This document shows positions 1 through 8,204 of a stretch of 64,000 nt of DNA, piece by piece. Location: assembly GCF_000494755.1 (NCBI RefSeq), contig NC_022657.1, forward strand, positions 2,828,001 through 2,892,000. The letters run 5' to 3'. Below the pieces are notes generated by a model, which was not told where the DNA came from, made no database searches, and was given only the letters and a program-made list of their open reading frames with translations. Made by a program: the position numbers and the translations under genes. This stretch comes from Amorphoplanes friuliensis DSM 7358 (GTDB lineage: Bacteria > Actinomycetota > Actinomycetes > Mycobacteriales > Micromonosporaceae). The stretch's first letter is position 1, and each line of letters opens with the position of its first letter.

Positions 1-762
1 GGATCCGAGGAGGTCGTTCTGCTCCAGCTGGACGAGTTCAAGTACCGGCTGGCCCTGTACCAGTCGGCTGAGGACAGCCCGCGTCACATCGGATGGATCG
101 TCGACGCCCCTGCCGAGCTCGACCGGCTGACCGGCCGGCTGACCGCCGCCGGTTTCGACGTGCGGGAAGCGACGGCCGACGAAGCAGCGACCCGGGGTGC
201 CGTCGGGCTGCGCTGGTTCACCGACCCGGTCGGCTTCCGGGTCGAGCTCGCGCTCGGTGAGAAGCGCACGCCGCACCCTCGCCGGCCCGCGGACGCGACA
301 CCGGGGGTCACCGGGCTCGGCCACCTGGTGCTGCCCAGCCCGAAGCTGTCCGAGCTGCGCGATCTGTACGAGTCGGTGCTCGAGTTCCGGCTGACCGACT
401 ACCGGGCACCCGGCCTGTTCTTCTTCCGCTGCAACAACACCCACCACAGCATCGCGCTGGGTACGGCCGAGACCGCGTCGCTCCACCACCTCGAGATCGA
501 GCACGGGTCGATCGACGACATCGGTCGCGCGTTCGACCGCGCCCAGGCCAACGACGTGCCGGTCTCGATCAGCCTCGGCCGGCACATGAACGACAAGGCG
601 ATCTCGTTCTACGTCAAGAATCCCAGCGGATTCCATCTCGAGATCGGGTACGGCGCCATCGAGGTCGGCGACGACTACGTCCCGCACGACTTCGGCACTC
701 CCAGTGTGTGGGGTCACCGGCACGCCGGGACCAACCCGTTCGCGAGCCCGGCGCAGTCGTGA
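1..762 (+). CDS. Extradiol ring-cleavage dioxygenase (VOC/BphC type), 5' end cut by window edge
   Basis: The frame is open from base 1, so the N-terminus lies outside the window; 253 residues are present against about 290 for BphC/HsaC-type enzymes. Two vicinal-oxygen-chelate modules are visible. The second begins at GLGHLVLP and carries the likely Fe(II) ligands: His108, a His of LHHLEIEHG (162/163) and Glu214 in FHLEIGYG, numbered from the window edge. By family knowledge such enzymes cleave catechols next to the diol in the cytoplasm. Its stop overlaps the GTG start of the next gene by four bases (GTGA), so the two are translationally coupled. The neighbouring hydroxylase and C-C hydrolase support a meta-cleavage role. 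Family confident; substrate unknown. Confidence 0.85.
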   Translation, partial: GSEEVVLLQLDEFKYRLALYQSAEDSPRHIGWIVDAPAELDRLTGRLTAAGFDVREATADEAATRGAVGLRWFTDPVGFRVELALGEKRTPHPRRPADATPGVTGLGHLVLPSPKLSELRDLYESVLEFRLTDYRAPGLFFFRCNNTHHSIALGTAETASLHHLEIEHGSIDDIGRAFDRAQANDVPVSISLGRHMNDKAISFYVKNPSGFHLEIGYGAIEVGDDYVPHDFGTPSVWGHRHAGTNPFASPAQS

Positions 763-1508
763 CCGGCGACCTGACCGGACGCCGCGCCGTCGTGACCGGT
801 GCCGCCGGTGGCATCGGCGCGGCGGTCGCGGCGCGGCTCGCGTCCCTCGGGGCGCGGGTCGTGGTGTGTGACATCGACGCGGCCGGTGCCGCCGAGGTGG
901 CGGACCGCATCGGTGGCGAGGTGCTGTCCTGCGACCTGAGCCGCACGGCCGAGCTGGCGGATCTCACGCTGGAGGCCGACATCCTCGTCAACAACGCCGG
1001 TGTGCAGCACGTTGCCCCGGTCGAGGAGTTCAGCCCCGAGCGCTTCTCCTTCATGCTCCGGCTGATGCTCGAGGCACCTTTCCTGCTCAGCCGCGCGGTC
1101 CTGCCGTCGATGTACAGGAAGGGCTGGGGCCGCATCGTGCACATCTCCAGCGTCCACGGCATCCGGGCCAGCGCCTACAAGTCCGCGTACGTCAGCGCGA
1201 AGCACGGTCTCGAGGGCCTGTCGAAGGTCATCGCGGTCGAGGGCGCAGGCAAGGGCGTGACCAGCAACTGCGTCTCTCCGGGGTACGTGCGTACCCCGCT
1301 GGTGGAGAAACAGATCGAGGACCAGGCGCGGGTGCACGGCCTGTCCGCCGACCGGGTGATCTCGGACGTGATGCTGACCAGGTCGGCGATCAAGCGACTC
1401 ATCGAACCCGACGAGGTCGCCGGAGCCGTGGCTTACCTGTGCTCGCCGGAGGCGTCGTACGTCAACGGCACGCGCCTGGTGCTGGACGGAGCCTGGAGCG
1501 CCACCTGA
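759..1508 (+). CDS. SDR oxidoreductase, 3-hydroxybutyrate dehydrogenase-like
   Basis: 249 residues from a GTG that overlaps the upstream stop; the first residues (VTGDLTGRRAVVTGA) lead straight into the Rossmann fold. Visible motifs: TGAAGGIG cofactor loop, VNNAG, Ser130/131 in HISSVHG, and the Tyr144/Lys148 pair of YVSAKHG. The long segment after SPGYVRTPLVEKQI and the C-terminal NGTRLVLDGAWSA resemble D-3-hydroxybutyrate dehydrogenases, so an NAD-dependent hydroxyacid or ring-diol oxidation is plausible. Coupling to the dioxygenase suggests it works in the same catabolic route, perhaps on an aliphatic fragment or as a dihydrodiol dehydrogenase. SDR family sure; substrate not. Confidence 0.85.
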   Translation: MTGDLTGRRAVVTGAAGGIGAAVAARLASLGARVVVCDIDAAGAAEVADRIGGEVLSCDLSRTAELADLTLEADILVNNAGVQHVAPVEEFSPERFSFMLRLMLEAPFLLSRAVLPSMYRKGWGRIVHISSVHGIRASAYKSAYVSAKHGLEGLSKVIAVEGAGKGVTSNCVSPGYVRTPLVEKQIEDQARVHGLSADRVISDVMLTRSAIKRLIEPDEVAGAVAYLCSPEASYVNGTRLVLDGAWSAT

Positions 1509-1523
1509 GGCCGGGCCGGACCC

Positions 1524-2141
1524 TCAGCGGGTCTGCGCCTGCCGTTGAGCGGCCGTGCTGCGGATGAGGGCGACGAACGGCGCCACGTGGGCGCTGTGGG
1601 TCACGCCCTCGTAGCTCGTGCCCACCGACAGGCCGTCGGTCATGGCCCGGCCCATGACAGCCAGGTGATGGATGAAGTCCTTGTCCTGGTCGCCGCCGGC
1701 CGGTGCGAAGATCGGCGTCAGGGCGCTCACCCAGGAAGCGAGCCCGTAGTCGCGGATGCGCCGGACGGTCTCCCGCACCGGGCCGGTCTCCGAGTGCGAG
1801 CCGACCGAGACGGCCAGCAGCAGTCGCAGATAGTCGGGGCGCTGGTCGAGGGCCGCGCAGGCCGCCGTGAACCAGAGCTCGAAGCGCTCGATCGGCTCGT
1901 GCCCGTCGAACGACGACGGGCTCGGGAACGACGCGTGCAGCTCCTCGAAGGTCCGTTCCAGCAACGCGCCCAGAACGCCCAGCTTGCTCCCGAAGTGGTA
2001 GTAGATCGAACTGGCGGGAAGCCCGGACATCGAGGAAAGTTCGGAGATCAGCATGCCGTCGTAACCTCGGCTCGCGATCAGCGTGCGAGCAGCCGCGAGA
2101 ATCACGTCGCGGCTGCTCAACGCACCATCACCCTTGGTCAT
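1524..2141 (-). CDS. TetR family transcriptional regulator
   Basis: 205 residues. The N-terminal DNA-binding domain is clear (SRDVILAAARTLIASRGYDG, then ISELSSMSGLPASSIYYHFGSK, the TetR helix-turn-helix with its YYHFGSK end); the rest is a helical ligand-binding domain without a recognisable ligand signature. It lies last in the long catabolic operon, 61 bases after the binding-protein gene, and faces the dioxygenase/SDR pair tail to tail. The natural inference is that it controls the operon, possibly through the palindrome at 12753-12768, but this is not shown by sequence alone. Confidence 0.88.
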   Translation of the reverse strand: MTKGDGALSSRDVILAAARTLIASRGYDGMLISELSSMSGLPASSIYYHFGSKLGVLGALLERTFEELHASFPSPSSFDGHEPIERFELWFTAACAALDQRPDYLRLLLAVSVGSHSETGPVRETVRRIRDYGLASWVSALTPIFAPAGGDQDKDFIHHLAVMGRAMTDGLSVGTSYEGVTHSAHVAPFVALIRSTAAQRQAQTR

Positions 2142-2202
2142 CCGATCATCGTAGGTCTGCAGCCGACCCGGCCTGCGGCGCCGGTGGGCCTACGGAATGG
2201 TA

Positions 2203-3315
2203 CTAGCCCCACAGCGCCGCGAACCGCTCGGCCACGTCCGGGTACGCCGAGAAACCGCGCGACGGGTCGAAGGTGATGTCCTCCGGTCGCAGGAACTGCT
2301 GCACCAGAGCCTCGCCGTCGAGCACGTTCTGCTGCGGCTGCTGCTTGGTGATCAGACGGGCGGCCGTGTCGATGGCGGTCCACGCCAGCGTGTTCAGATC
2401 CGCACCGAGTTCCACGGTCGCCTGCTTGTCCTTGAGGTACTGAAGGTTGGTCGGCAGCGGGTTCGCGCCGACGATCTGGATCTTCTCCAGGCCGGCGACC
2501 TTGAGCCGGGCGGGCAGCCCGGTGGCAACCGCGGACGACTGGAAGGCGATCGCGTCGGTGCCGGTGTTCGCCCGCAAGTCGCTCACGATGCGCTCGGGCG
2601 CCTTGTTGCCGACCTCGGCGATGGGGATCTGCACGACCCGGGCGCTGCAGTCCGGGCACAGCTCCTTCAGTCCCTCCTCGAAGCCGCGCCGGACCGCGGT
2701 TCCGTAGGCCAGTTCGTTGTGCACGTAGAGGACCGCGTCGACCGCCTTGTCGTTGGTGGCGACCAGGAAAGCGGCCTGCAGGCGACCCTGTCTCTCGAAG
2801 GCGGCCTCGCCGTTGGGCTGCACGAGCCCGGAGTCCGCGCCGGCGACCGTCCCCAGCGAGATCACCGGGATGCCCGCAGCCACCAGTTCCTTGCGCTGGT
2901 TGTTCCAGAGCGCGGGGTCGATGGCGGTGTTGATGACCGCGGCGGGACGCTGCTGAACGACGGTGCTGAACGCGCTCTGCACACCGCTCGCCGAGGTGCC
3001 GGCGCGCACCGCGTACAGATCGACGCCCAGCTTGGCCGCCGCGGGCTGCATCAGCTTGTAGATCAGCGACACCAGGGCGTTGCCGTTGTCGACATAGGCG
3101 ATCCGCGTCCCGGCGGGCACCCGGTTCTTCAGCGGTTCGGTGATGGGGAAGGCGCCGGGCTTACCGGTCAGGGGAGTGATGAGGGCCTGGGCCTTCTGCT
3201 TCGCCTCCGCCGGGATCGCCGCGGAGGCCTGATCCTCCTGACCTCCGCACCCGGTCAGGAGGGCGAGCGTCGTTATCAGTGCCGTGCCGGCCAGCGCAAA
3301 AGTGGGTGTTCTCAT
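2203..3315 (-). CDS. Sugar-type ABC transporter substrate-binding lipoprotein
   Basis: 370 residues from the ATG at 3315; the same frame is open further upstream, but a lipoprotein signal begins exactly here (MRTPTFALAG, hydrophobic core, LLTGC with Cys23 as the lipidation site). The mature part has the periplasmic-binding-protein type 1 fold of the RbsB class (GTRIAYVDNGNALVS, VVQQRPAAVINTAIDP, AGIPVISLG). It would bind the imported compound outside the membrane and hand it to the permease encoded just upstream. RbsB-class proteins bind sugars, autoinducer-2 and purine-like ligands; with hydantoinase and aromatic-degradation neighbours the ligand here is probably not a simple sugar. Confidence 0.85.
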   Translation of the reverse strand: MRTPTFALAGTALITTLALLTGCGGQEDQASAAIPAEAKQKAQALITPLTGKPGAFPITEPLKNRVPAGTRIAYVDNGNALVSLIYKLMQPAAAKLGVDLYAVRAGTSASGVQSAFSTVVQQRPAAVINTAIDPALWNNQRKELVAAGIPVISLGTVAGADSGLVQPNGEAAFERQGRLQAAFLVATNDKAVDAVLYVHNELAYGTAVRRGFEEGLKELCPDCSARVVQIPIAEVGNKAPERIVSDLRANTGTDAIAFQSSAVATGLPARLKVAGLEKIQIVGANPLPTNLQYLKDKQATVELGADLNTLAWTAIDTAARLITKQQPQQNVLDGEALVQQFLRPEDITFDPSRGFSAYPDVAERFAALWG

Positions 3316-3356
3316 GGGGGGTCGTCCTTCGTGTCGGAGGAGGGGGAACGAGAGGG

Positions 3357-4385
3357 TCAGGCAGCGGGGCGGCGGGAGGACTTCCGCAGCCGGGTGATCG
3401 CCACCGCCAGCAGCAGGGCGACACCGTTGAAGAGCTCGGGGATCCACACCGGCGCACCGGCCAGCTGAAGCCCCTTGACGCCGGTCGCGAGGACGTACAC
3501 CGCGACCACCGTCCCGAGCACGTTGAAGCGTCCGTTGCGGAACTGGGTGGAGCCGAGGAACACCGCGGCGAACGCGGGCAGCATGTAGCCGGGCCCGACG
3601 GTCGGGTCGCCGGTCGCCAGTGACGAGCTGAGCAGGATGCCCGCCACCGCGGCGAGCACCGCGCAGGCCACCATGCTCGCCACCACGACGACGTCGGTGC
3701 GTACGCCGGACAGCCGCGCCGCGCCGGCGTTGCCCCCGGTCGCGTAGACCACCCGTCCGAGGTGGGTGTTGTCGAGCACGTACCAGACGACGACGCCGAG
3801 CACGAGCATCAGGTAGACCGACGTCGAGATGCCGAAGATCTCGTAGGTGGCGATCTGCTGGAAGTCGCTGCCCAGGTCGAGGATCTGGGCGTCGTCGGAG
3901 ATCCAGGCGATCGCCGCCAGCACCACCGAACTCATGCCCAGCGTGGTGATGAAGGAGCTGATCCCGGCCTTGACGATGAGCAGGCCGTTGATCAGGCCGA
4001 CGACGACGCCGACGGCGAGGGTGGCCGCGATCGCGGTCCAGAGCCCGAAGTCCTGGTGGGCCAGCAGCCAGGCGACCACGATCGCGGCGAGGCCCAGCTG
4101 AGAGCCGATCGAGAGGTCGAACGCCCCGGCGGCGAGCGGGGCGACCAGGCCGATGGCCAGGATTGCGGTCAGCGCCTGGTCGGTCAGGATGATCCGGACG
4201 GTGTCCACGGTGGGGAAGGTGTCCGGCGCGAGGATCGAGAACAGGACGACCATCACGACGAAGATGTAGATCGCGCTGATGTTGCGGAAGGCCAGAGCAT
4301 CGCGCAGGCCGTGCCAGGCGCTGCGGGGTGCCGGGGGGCTGATGGTGGTCATGCGGTCGCGCTCTCCTGTGTCCGTTGCGGTCAT
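3357..4385 (-). CDS. ABC transporter permease, ribose/branched-chain type
   Basis: 342 residues from the ATG at 4385, whose ATGA overlaps the stop of the ATPase gene; a second in-frame ATG lies at 4352. The protein has about eight to ten hydrophobic segments (IYIFVVMVVLFSILAPDTF, LTAILAIGLVAPLAAGAFDL, and later FNVLGTVVAVYVLATGVKGLQLAG, typical of the BPD_transp_2 family). The GLVAPLAAGAFDLSIGSQLGLA stretch corresponds to the conserved RbsC core. It forms the channel of the importer with the flanking ATPase and lipoprotein. Family assignment is firm; transported ligand unknown. Confidence 0.87.
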   Translation of the reverse strand: MTATDTGERDRMTTISPPAPRSAWHGLRDALAFRNISAIYIFVVMVVLFSILAPDTFPTVDTVRIILTDQALTAILAIGLVAPLAAGAFDLSIGSQLGLAAIVVAWLLAHQDFGLWTAIAATLAVGVVVGLINGLLIVKAGISSFITTLGMSSVVLAAIAWISDDAQILDLGSDFQQIATYEIFGISTSVYLMLVLGVVVWYVLDNTHLGRVVYATGGNAGAARLSGVRTDVVVVASMVACAVLAAVAGILLSSSLATGDPTVGPGYMLPAFAAVFLGSTQFRNGRFNVLGTVVAVYVLATGVKGLQLAGAPVWIPELFNGVALLLAVAITRLRKSSRRPAA

Positions 4386-5869
4386 GCGGGCACACTCGCC
4401 TGCAGGATCCGGGTCTCTGTCAGCTCCGCGCCGGCCAGCACGGCGGTGACCACCCCGTCGGCCAGCACGAGGACGCGGTCGCACAGCTCGGCGAGCTCCT
4501 TGGCCTCGGAGGACGCGACGAGCACGCCGGTCCCCGCGCCGGCCGTCTCGGCGATCAACCGGTGGATCACCGCCTTGGCGCCGACGTCGACGCCTTGGGT
4601 GGGTTCTTCCAGGAGCAGCAGCCGCGGTCGTGTGCGCAGCCATTTCGCCAGCACCACCTTCTGCTGGTTGCCGCCGCTGAACTGCGACAGGTCCATCGAG
4701 GGCTGGGCCGGCACCACGCCGCAGGTGGCGAACCACTTCGCCGCCTCGTCGGCCTCGTGCTTCTTCCGCAGGCGGCGCCAGCGGCTCTCAGTGCCCGGGA
4801 TCCGCACCGCCATCAGGTTCTCGGTGGCGGTCATCGTCATCACGGCGCCGTCCTGGTGCCGGTCGCCCGGTACGAAGGCCGCGCCGTGACGAATCGACTC
4901 CTGCAGGTCGCCGGGGGCCAGCGGATGATCGGCCAGTTCGACCGTCCCGGAGCTGCGCCGCCGGCCGCCGAAGATCAGCGAGCAGACCTCGTCACGGCCC
5001 GATCCCAGGATCCCGGCCACCCCGACGATCTCCCCGGCGTCGACGGTGACGTCCAGGTCCACGATCGAGCGGCCGGCCAGACCTCGTACCCGGAGGACGG
5101 GATCTCCGGTGCCGGTGTCCCGGCGATCCAGCGCGGCGACCGATCCGCCGGCGACCAGTTCCACCAGCCCGGCGTAGTCCACCTCGGCGCCGCGCACGTT
5201 GCCGACCACGCGGCCGTTGCGCAGGGCCAGGACGGTGTCGGCAACGCCCAGTACCTCGTCCAGCCGGTGCGAGATGAACAGCACACCGGCTCCGCGCTCG
5301 GCGACCCGGCGGACCACCGCCATCAACCGGTCGACCTCCGCGCCGTGCAGTGCCGCGGTCGGCTCGTCCAGCACCAGCAGCATGTTCCTGTCCTGGTCCC
5401 AGCCGCGCAGGGCCCGGGCGATCGCGACGATCGTCCGTTCCGCCGGCGACAGCTGCTGCACCAGGGCGTCGACGTCGAGGTCCACACCGAACTGGGCGGT
5501 GAGCTCCCGGGCCAGCCGCCGCTCGGCCGCCTTGCGCAGCGGCAACCACGGTGGCCCGTCGCGGCCGCTGCCGAGCCCCAGGTTCTCCCGGGTCGACAAC
5601 GTCTCGACCAGCCCGAGGTCCTGATGGATGAAGCGCAGTTCGGTCGGCGGGCCCACCTCGCTGCGCGGGTCGATCGTTCCGTGGTCCGCGGTGTGGAAGC
5701 CGGCCATGATCTTGACCAGCGTCGACTTGCCCGACCCGTTGTGCCCGACCACCGCGAGCACCTCACCGGAGTGGATCGTGACGCTGACGTCGTCCAGCGC
5801 CCGGGTGGCGCCGAAGGACTTGGTCAGCCCCTCGATGCGCAGCAGCGCCCGGCCCGGCCCGGCCGTCAT
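4382..5869 (-). CDS. Sugar-type ABC transporter ATP-binding protein, two fused ATPase domains (RbsA-like)
   Basis: 495 residues from the ATG at 5869, which overlaps the HyuB-type stop (ATGA). Two nucleotide-binding domains follow each other: the first has Walker A GHNGSGKST, a Q-loop region (RFIHQDLGLV) and Walker B LLVLDEPTA; the second has a degenerate Walker A (GILGSGRDE), signature FSGGNQQKVVLAKWL and Walker B LLLEEPTQGVD, as is normal for RbsA/MglA proteins. The first domain's signature region reads LSPAERTIVAIARAL rather than LSGGQ, a departure worth noting. It energises import by the adjacent permease and lipoprotein. Confidence 0.87.
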   Translation of the reverse strand: MTAGPGRALLRIEGLTKSFGATRALDDVSVTIHSGEVLAVVGHNGSGKSTLVKIMAGFHTADHGTIDPRSEVGPPTELRFIHQDLGLVETLSTRENLGLGSGRDGPPWLPLRKAAERRLARELTAQFGVDLDVDALVQQLSPAERTIVAIARALRGWDQDRNMLLVLDEPTAALHGAEVDRLMAVVRRVAERGAGVLFISHRLDEVLGVADTVLALRNGRVVGNVRGAEVDYAGLVELVAGGSVAALDRRDTGTGDPVLRVRGLAGRSIVDLDVTVDAGEIVGVAGILGSGRDEVCSLIFGGRRRSSGTVELADHPLAPGDLQESIRHGAAFVPGDRHQDGAVMTMTATENLMAVRIPGTESRWRRLRKKHEADEAAKWFATCGVVPAQPSMDLSQFSGGNQQKVVLAKWLRTRPRLLLLEEPTQGVDVGAKAVIHRLIAETAGAGTGVLVASSEAKELAELCDRVLVLADGVVTAVLAGAELTETRILQASVPA

Positions 5870-8193
5870 GCGAACGACCGGAACACGTCGTCGGGCAGCG
5901 GGTGATCGACCGGAACGACCCGGGAGTAGACGGCGGTCAGGCAACCCGGGCAGAACAACTGGCGGAACACGATCTCGGTGTCGGTGTAGGCCGACGGGTC
6001 CGGCCAGATCTGCGGGCCCGCCTCCGGTAGGGGTGCGTCCCGGCGGGCCAGCAACGTCAGGTAGATCTCGTCCTGCAGCGGGCCGATCACCAGGTCGCAG
6101 TGGACGCAGGCGACGGAGGCGCCGGCCGCCGTCGCCACGACGGCGAGGTTGTCGTCGAGCCGGCGGGCGTCGCCGGGGATCGGCTGATCCAGGACCGGCC
6201 GCGCACCGGACCGGGCGAGGCCCGCGTCGGTCTGCCGCTGGAGCCGCAGATCCTGGCGGGAGCGCTGGGTGGCGGCCACGTCGACCGCGAGGTCGTCCCG
6301 CAGGGCGACACCGTAGACGTCGCGCGCGGCCGCCGGCGAGACCCGGAACTGCAGGACGTCCTCACGGACGCTCTCGGCCTCGCGCAGCAGCGGATCGCCG
6401 TAGCCCCCGCCCGCCTGCCAGTGCAGGTACAGAGCGTCGCCGGGGCCGAGGCGGGACTCGCCCTCGCACGGCAGCACCTCGGTCCGGCCGCCCAGGTCGT
6501 CGAGTCCGGCGGGAATGGTCCGCGCCCCGGCGAGCTGCGGCCGGTCGATGCCCCGGACGACCAGATCGAGCTGGGAGTTGCCGGGGTAGCCGCCGGCCAG
6601 GCCGACGTTCTGGTTCGCCACCTTCCCGGTGCCGGAGACGACCAGCGACATCGGCTCGGACTGGTCCGGGTGCTGGACGTAGCAGACGGAACCGCTCATC
6701 CCGCCGCGTTGCCGACCGGGCCCGCCGGAGTCGGTCTGCTCCCGGCGCCAGAGGGCGACCAGCGGGTAGAGGTACTCGGTCATCTCGACATCGGGTGCCC
6801 GGGCCGAGGGGATGATCAATCGGCCGCCCGTGTCGACGCCGTCGTAGTGCACCTGGGCGCCGTACCCGCCGGCCATGACGTCGAAGATCGGTGTGATGAA
6901 GCCCTTCCGGTTGCCCTCACGGACATCCACACCGGAGACCACACAGAGATCGGTGGTGCCGTTGCAGATCGACTGGACGTCCCGGCGGTGATCGGGCTCG
7001 GCGTCCAGCATCTTCGCCAGCACCTCGGCGACGAGGTTGCCGGCACCCCAGGCCGGGCCGAACGGTCCCTTGCCGACTGCGGCCGGGAAGGAGGCGTTGG
7101 TGATGGTGTGCTCGTCGGTGACGATCTCGAAGCACCGCATGAGACCACCGGCGGCCCAGGGGATGTCCCCGGCCAGCAGGGGCAGCAGGGTGAACACGAT
7201 GCCGGCGCGCAGACCCGGATACGGGCAGTTGATGATGCCGGTCTGCTCCGCCGTTCCCCGGAAGTCGAAGACGAGCCGGTCGTCCTGCTTGGTCATTGCC
7301 ACCTTGATGGCGTGCAACCCGCGGTCGCCGGTCTGCGACTGCTCCTGGTATCCCACCGCCGACCAGGTGCCGTCGGGCAGCCCGCTCAGCTTGTCGCGCA
7401 ACCGGCTCTCGGCGTCGTTCATCATCCGCCGCATGACCGCCTTGACGGTGTCGGCGCCGTACTTGTGGATCAGCCGCAGGATGCCGTCCGCGGCGTTCTT
7501 GTTCGCTGCGATCTTGGCGCGCAGGTCGAGCCCGACCAGGTGCGGCAGCCGGGAGCGCCGGACCCACGCGTCGGCGACATCGCGTTGCAGCACCCCGTCC
7601 CGGACGACCTTGATGGGCGGGGTGGGTACCGACTCGGCGAACACGTCCTGGGCCGACGGGCTGAAGGAACCCGGTCGTGACCCGCCCAGGTCCACCTGAT
7701 GCGCGATGGCGGTCGTCCAGCCGAACAGCTGTCCCTCGTAGAAGATCGGCGCCAGGATCGCGGCGTCGTTCTGGTGCAGCCCGCCGCCGATCCACGGGTC
7801 GTTGCACAGGAACATGTCGCCCTCGGCGATCCCCGGGTTGTCGCTGCGGTGCTGCAGGGTCCAGAAGATGGCCAGGTCCATCGATCCGATCAGACCGATG
7901 TTGTACGTGCCGACCTGCACCTGCTCGCCGACCTCGTCACAGATCGAGAAGTTGTAGTCGTTGGACTCGGTGACGACGTGCGAGCCCGACATCCGGCGCA
8001 GGGTCTCGCCCATCTCCTGGGTGATGGCCCACAGACGGTGGCGGACGACCTCGTAGGTCAGCGCCCCGACGTCACCGGTCCGTTCGTCGTCGATCTGGTG
8101 CAGGGACAGCTTCGGTGAGATCCGCCGCAGGAGTTCCGCGCGGGGCATCGGGCGACTGGTGAACATCTCCGACCCGGGAATGGTGGTTCGCAT
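5866..8193 (-). CDS. Hydantoinase B/acetophenone carboxylase-like subunit fused to a C-terminal Cys4 zinc domain
   Basis: 775 residues from the ATG at 8193, 11 bases after the HyuA stop. Residues from about 25 to 600 match the HyuB family (DPWIGGGLHQNDAAI, the glycine-rich HYDGVDTGGRLIIPSARAPDVE, and RQRGGMSGSVCYV). Typical HyuB proteins are about 550-600 residues; the extra tail carries two CxxC pairs (VACVHC at about 696-699 and FCPGC at about 748-751) resembling the small zinc-containing subunit of acetone/acetophenone carboxylases. With HyuA it should form an ATP-dependent hydrolase of cyclic amides or a ketone carboxylase; the tail favours the carboxylase. The following ATPase gene overlaps by four bases. 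Confidence 0.85.
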   Translation of the reverse strand: MRTTIPGSEMFTSRPMPRAELLRRISPKLSLHQIDDERTGDVGALTYEVVRHRLWAITQEMGETLRRMSGSHVVTESNDYNFSICDEVGEQVQVGTYNIGLIGSMDLAIFWTLQHRSDNPGIAEGDMFLCNDPWIGGGLHQNDAAILAPIFYEGQLFGWTTAIAHQVDLGGSRPGSFSPSAQDVFAESVPTPPIKVVRDGVLQRDVADAWVRRSRLPHLVGLDLRAKIAANKNAADGILRLIHKYGADTVKAVMRRMMNDAESRLRDKLSGLPDGTWSAVGYQEQSQTGDRGLHAIKVAMTKQDDRLVFDFRGTAEQTGIINCPYPGLRAGIVFTLLPLLAGDIPWAAGGLMRCFEIVTDEHTITNASFPAAVGKGPFGPAWGAGNLVAEVLAKMLDAEPDHRRDVQSICNGTTDLCVVSGVDVREGNRKGFITPIFDVMAGGYGAQVHYDGVDTGGRLIIPSARAPDVEMTEYLYPLVALWRREQTDSGGPGRQRGGMSGSVCYVQHPDQSEPMSLVVSGTGKVANQNVGLAGGYPGNSQLDLVVRGIDRPQLAGARTIPAGLDDLGGRTEVLPCEGESRLGPGDALYLHWQAGGGYGDPLLREAESVREDVLQFRVSPAAARDVYGVALRDDLAVDVAATQRSRQDLRLQRQTDAGLARSGARPVLDQPIPGDARRLDDNLAVVATAAGASVACVHCDLVIGPLQDEIYLTLLARRDAPLPEAGPQIWPDPSAYTDTEIVFRQLFCPGCLTAVYSRVVPVDHPLPDDVFRSFA

Positions 8194-8204
8194 GGCGGGG
8201 GTCC

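Noticed and set aside
2142..2202. CGTAGG (2150-2155) and CCTACG (2189-2194) as an operator or terminator
   Set aside because: The arms are only six bases with a 33-base loop; such pairs are expected by chance in this composition.
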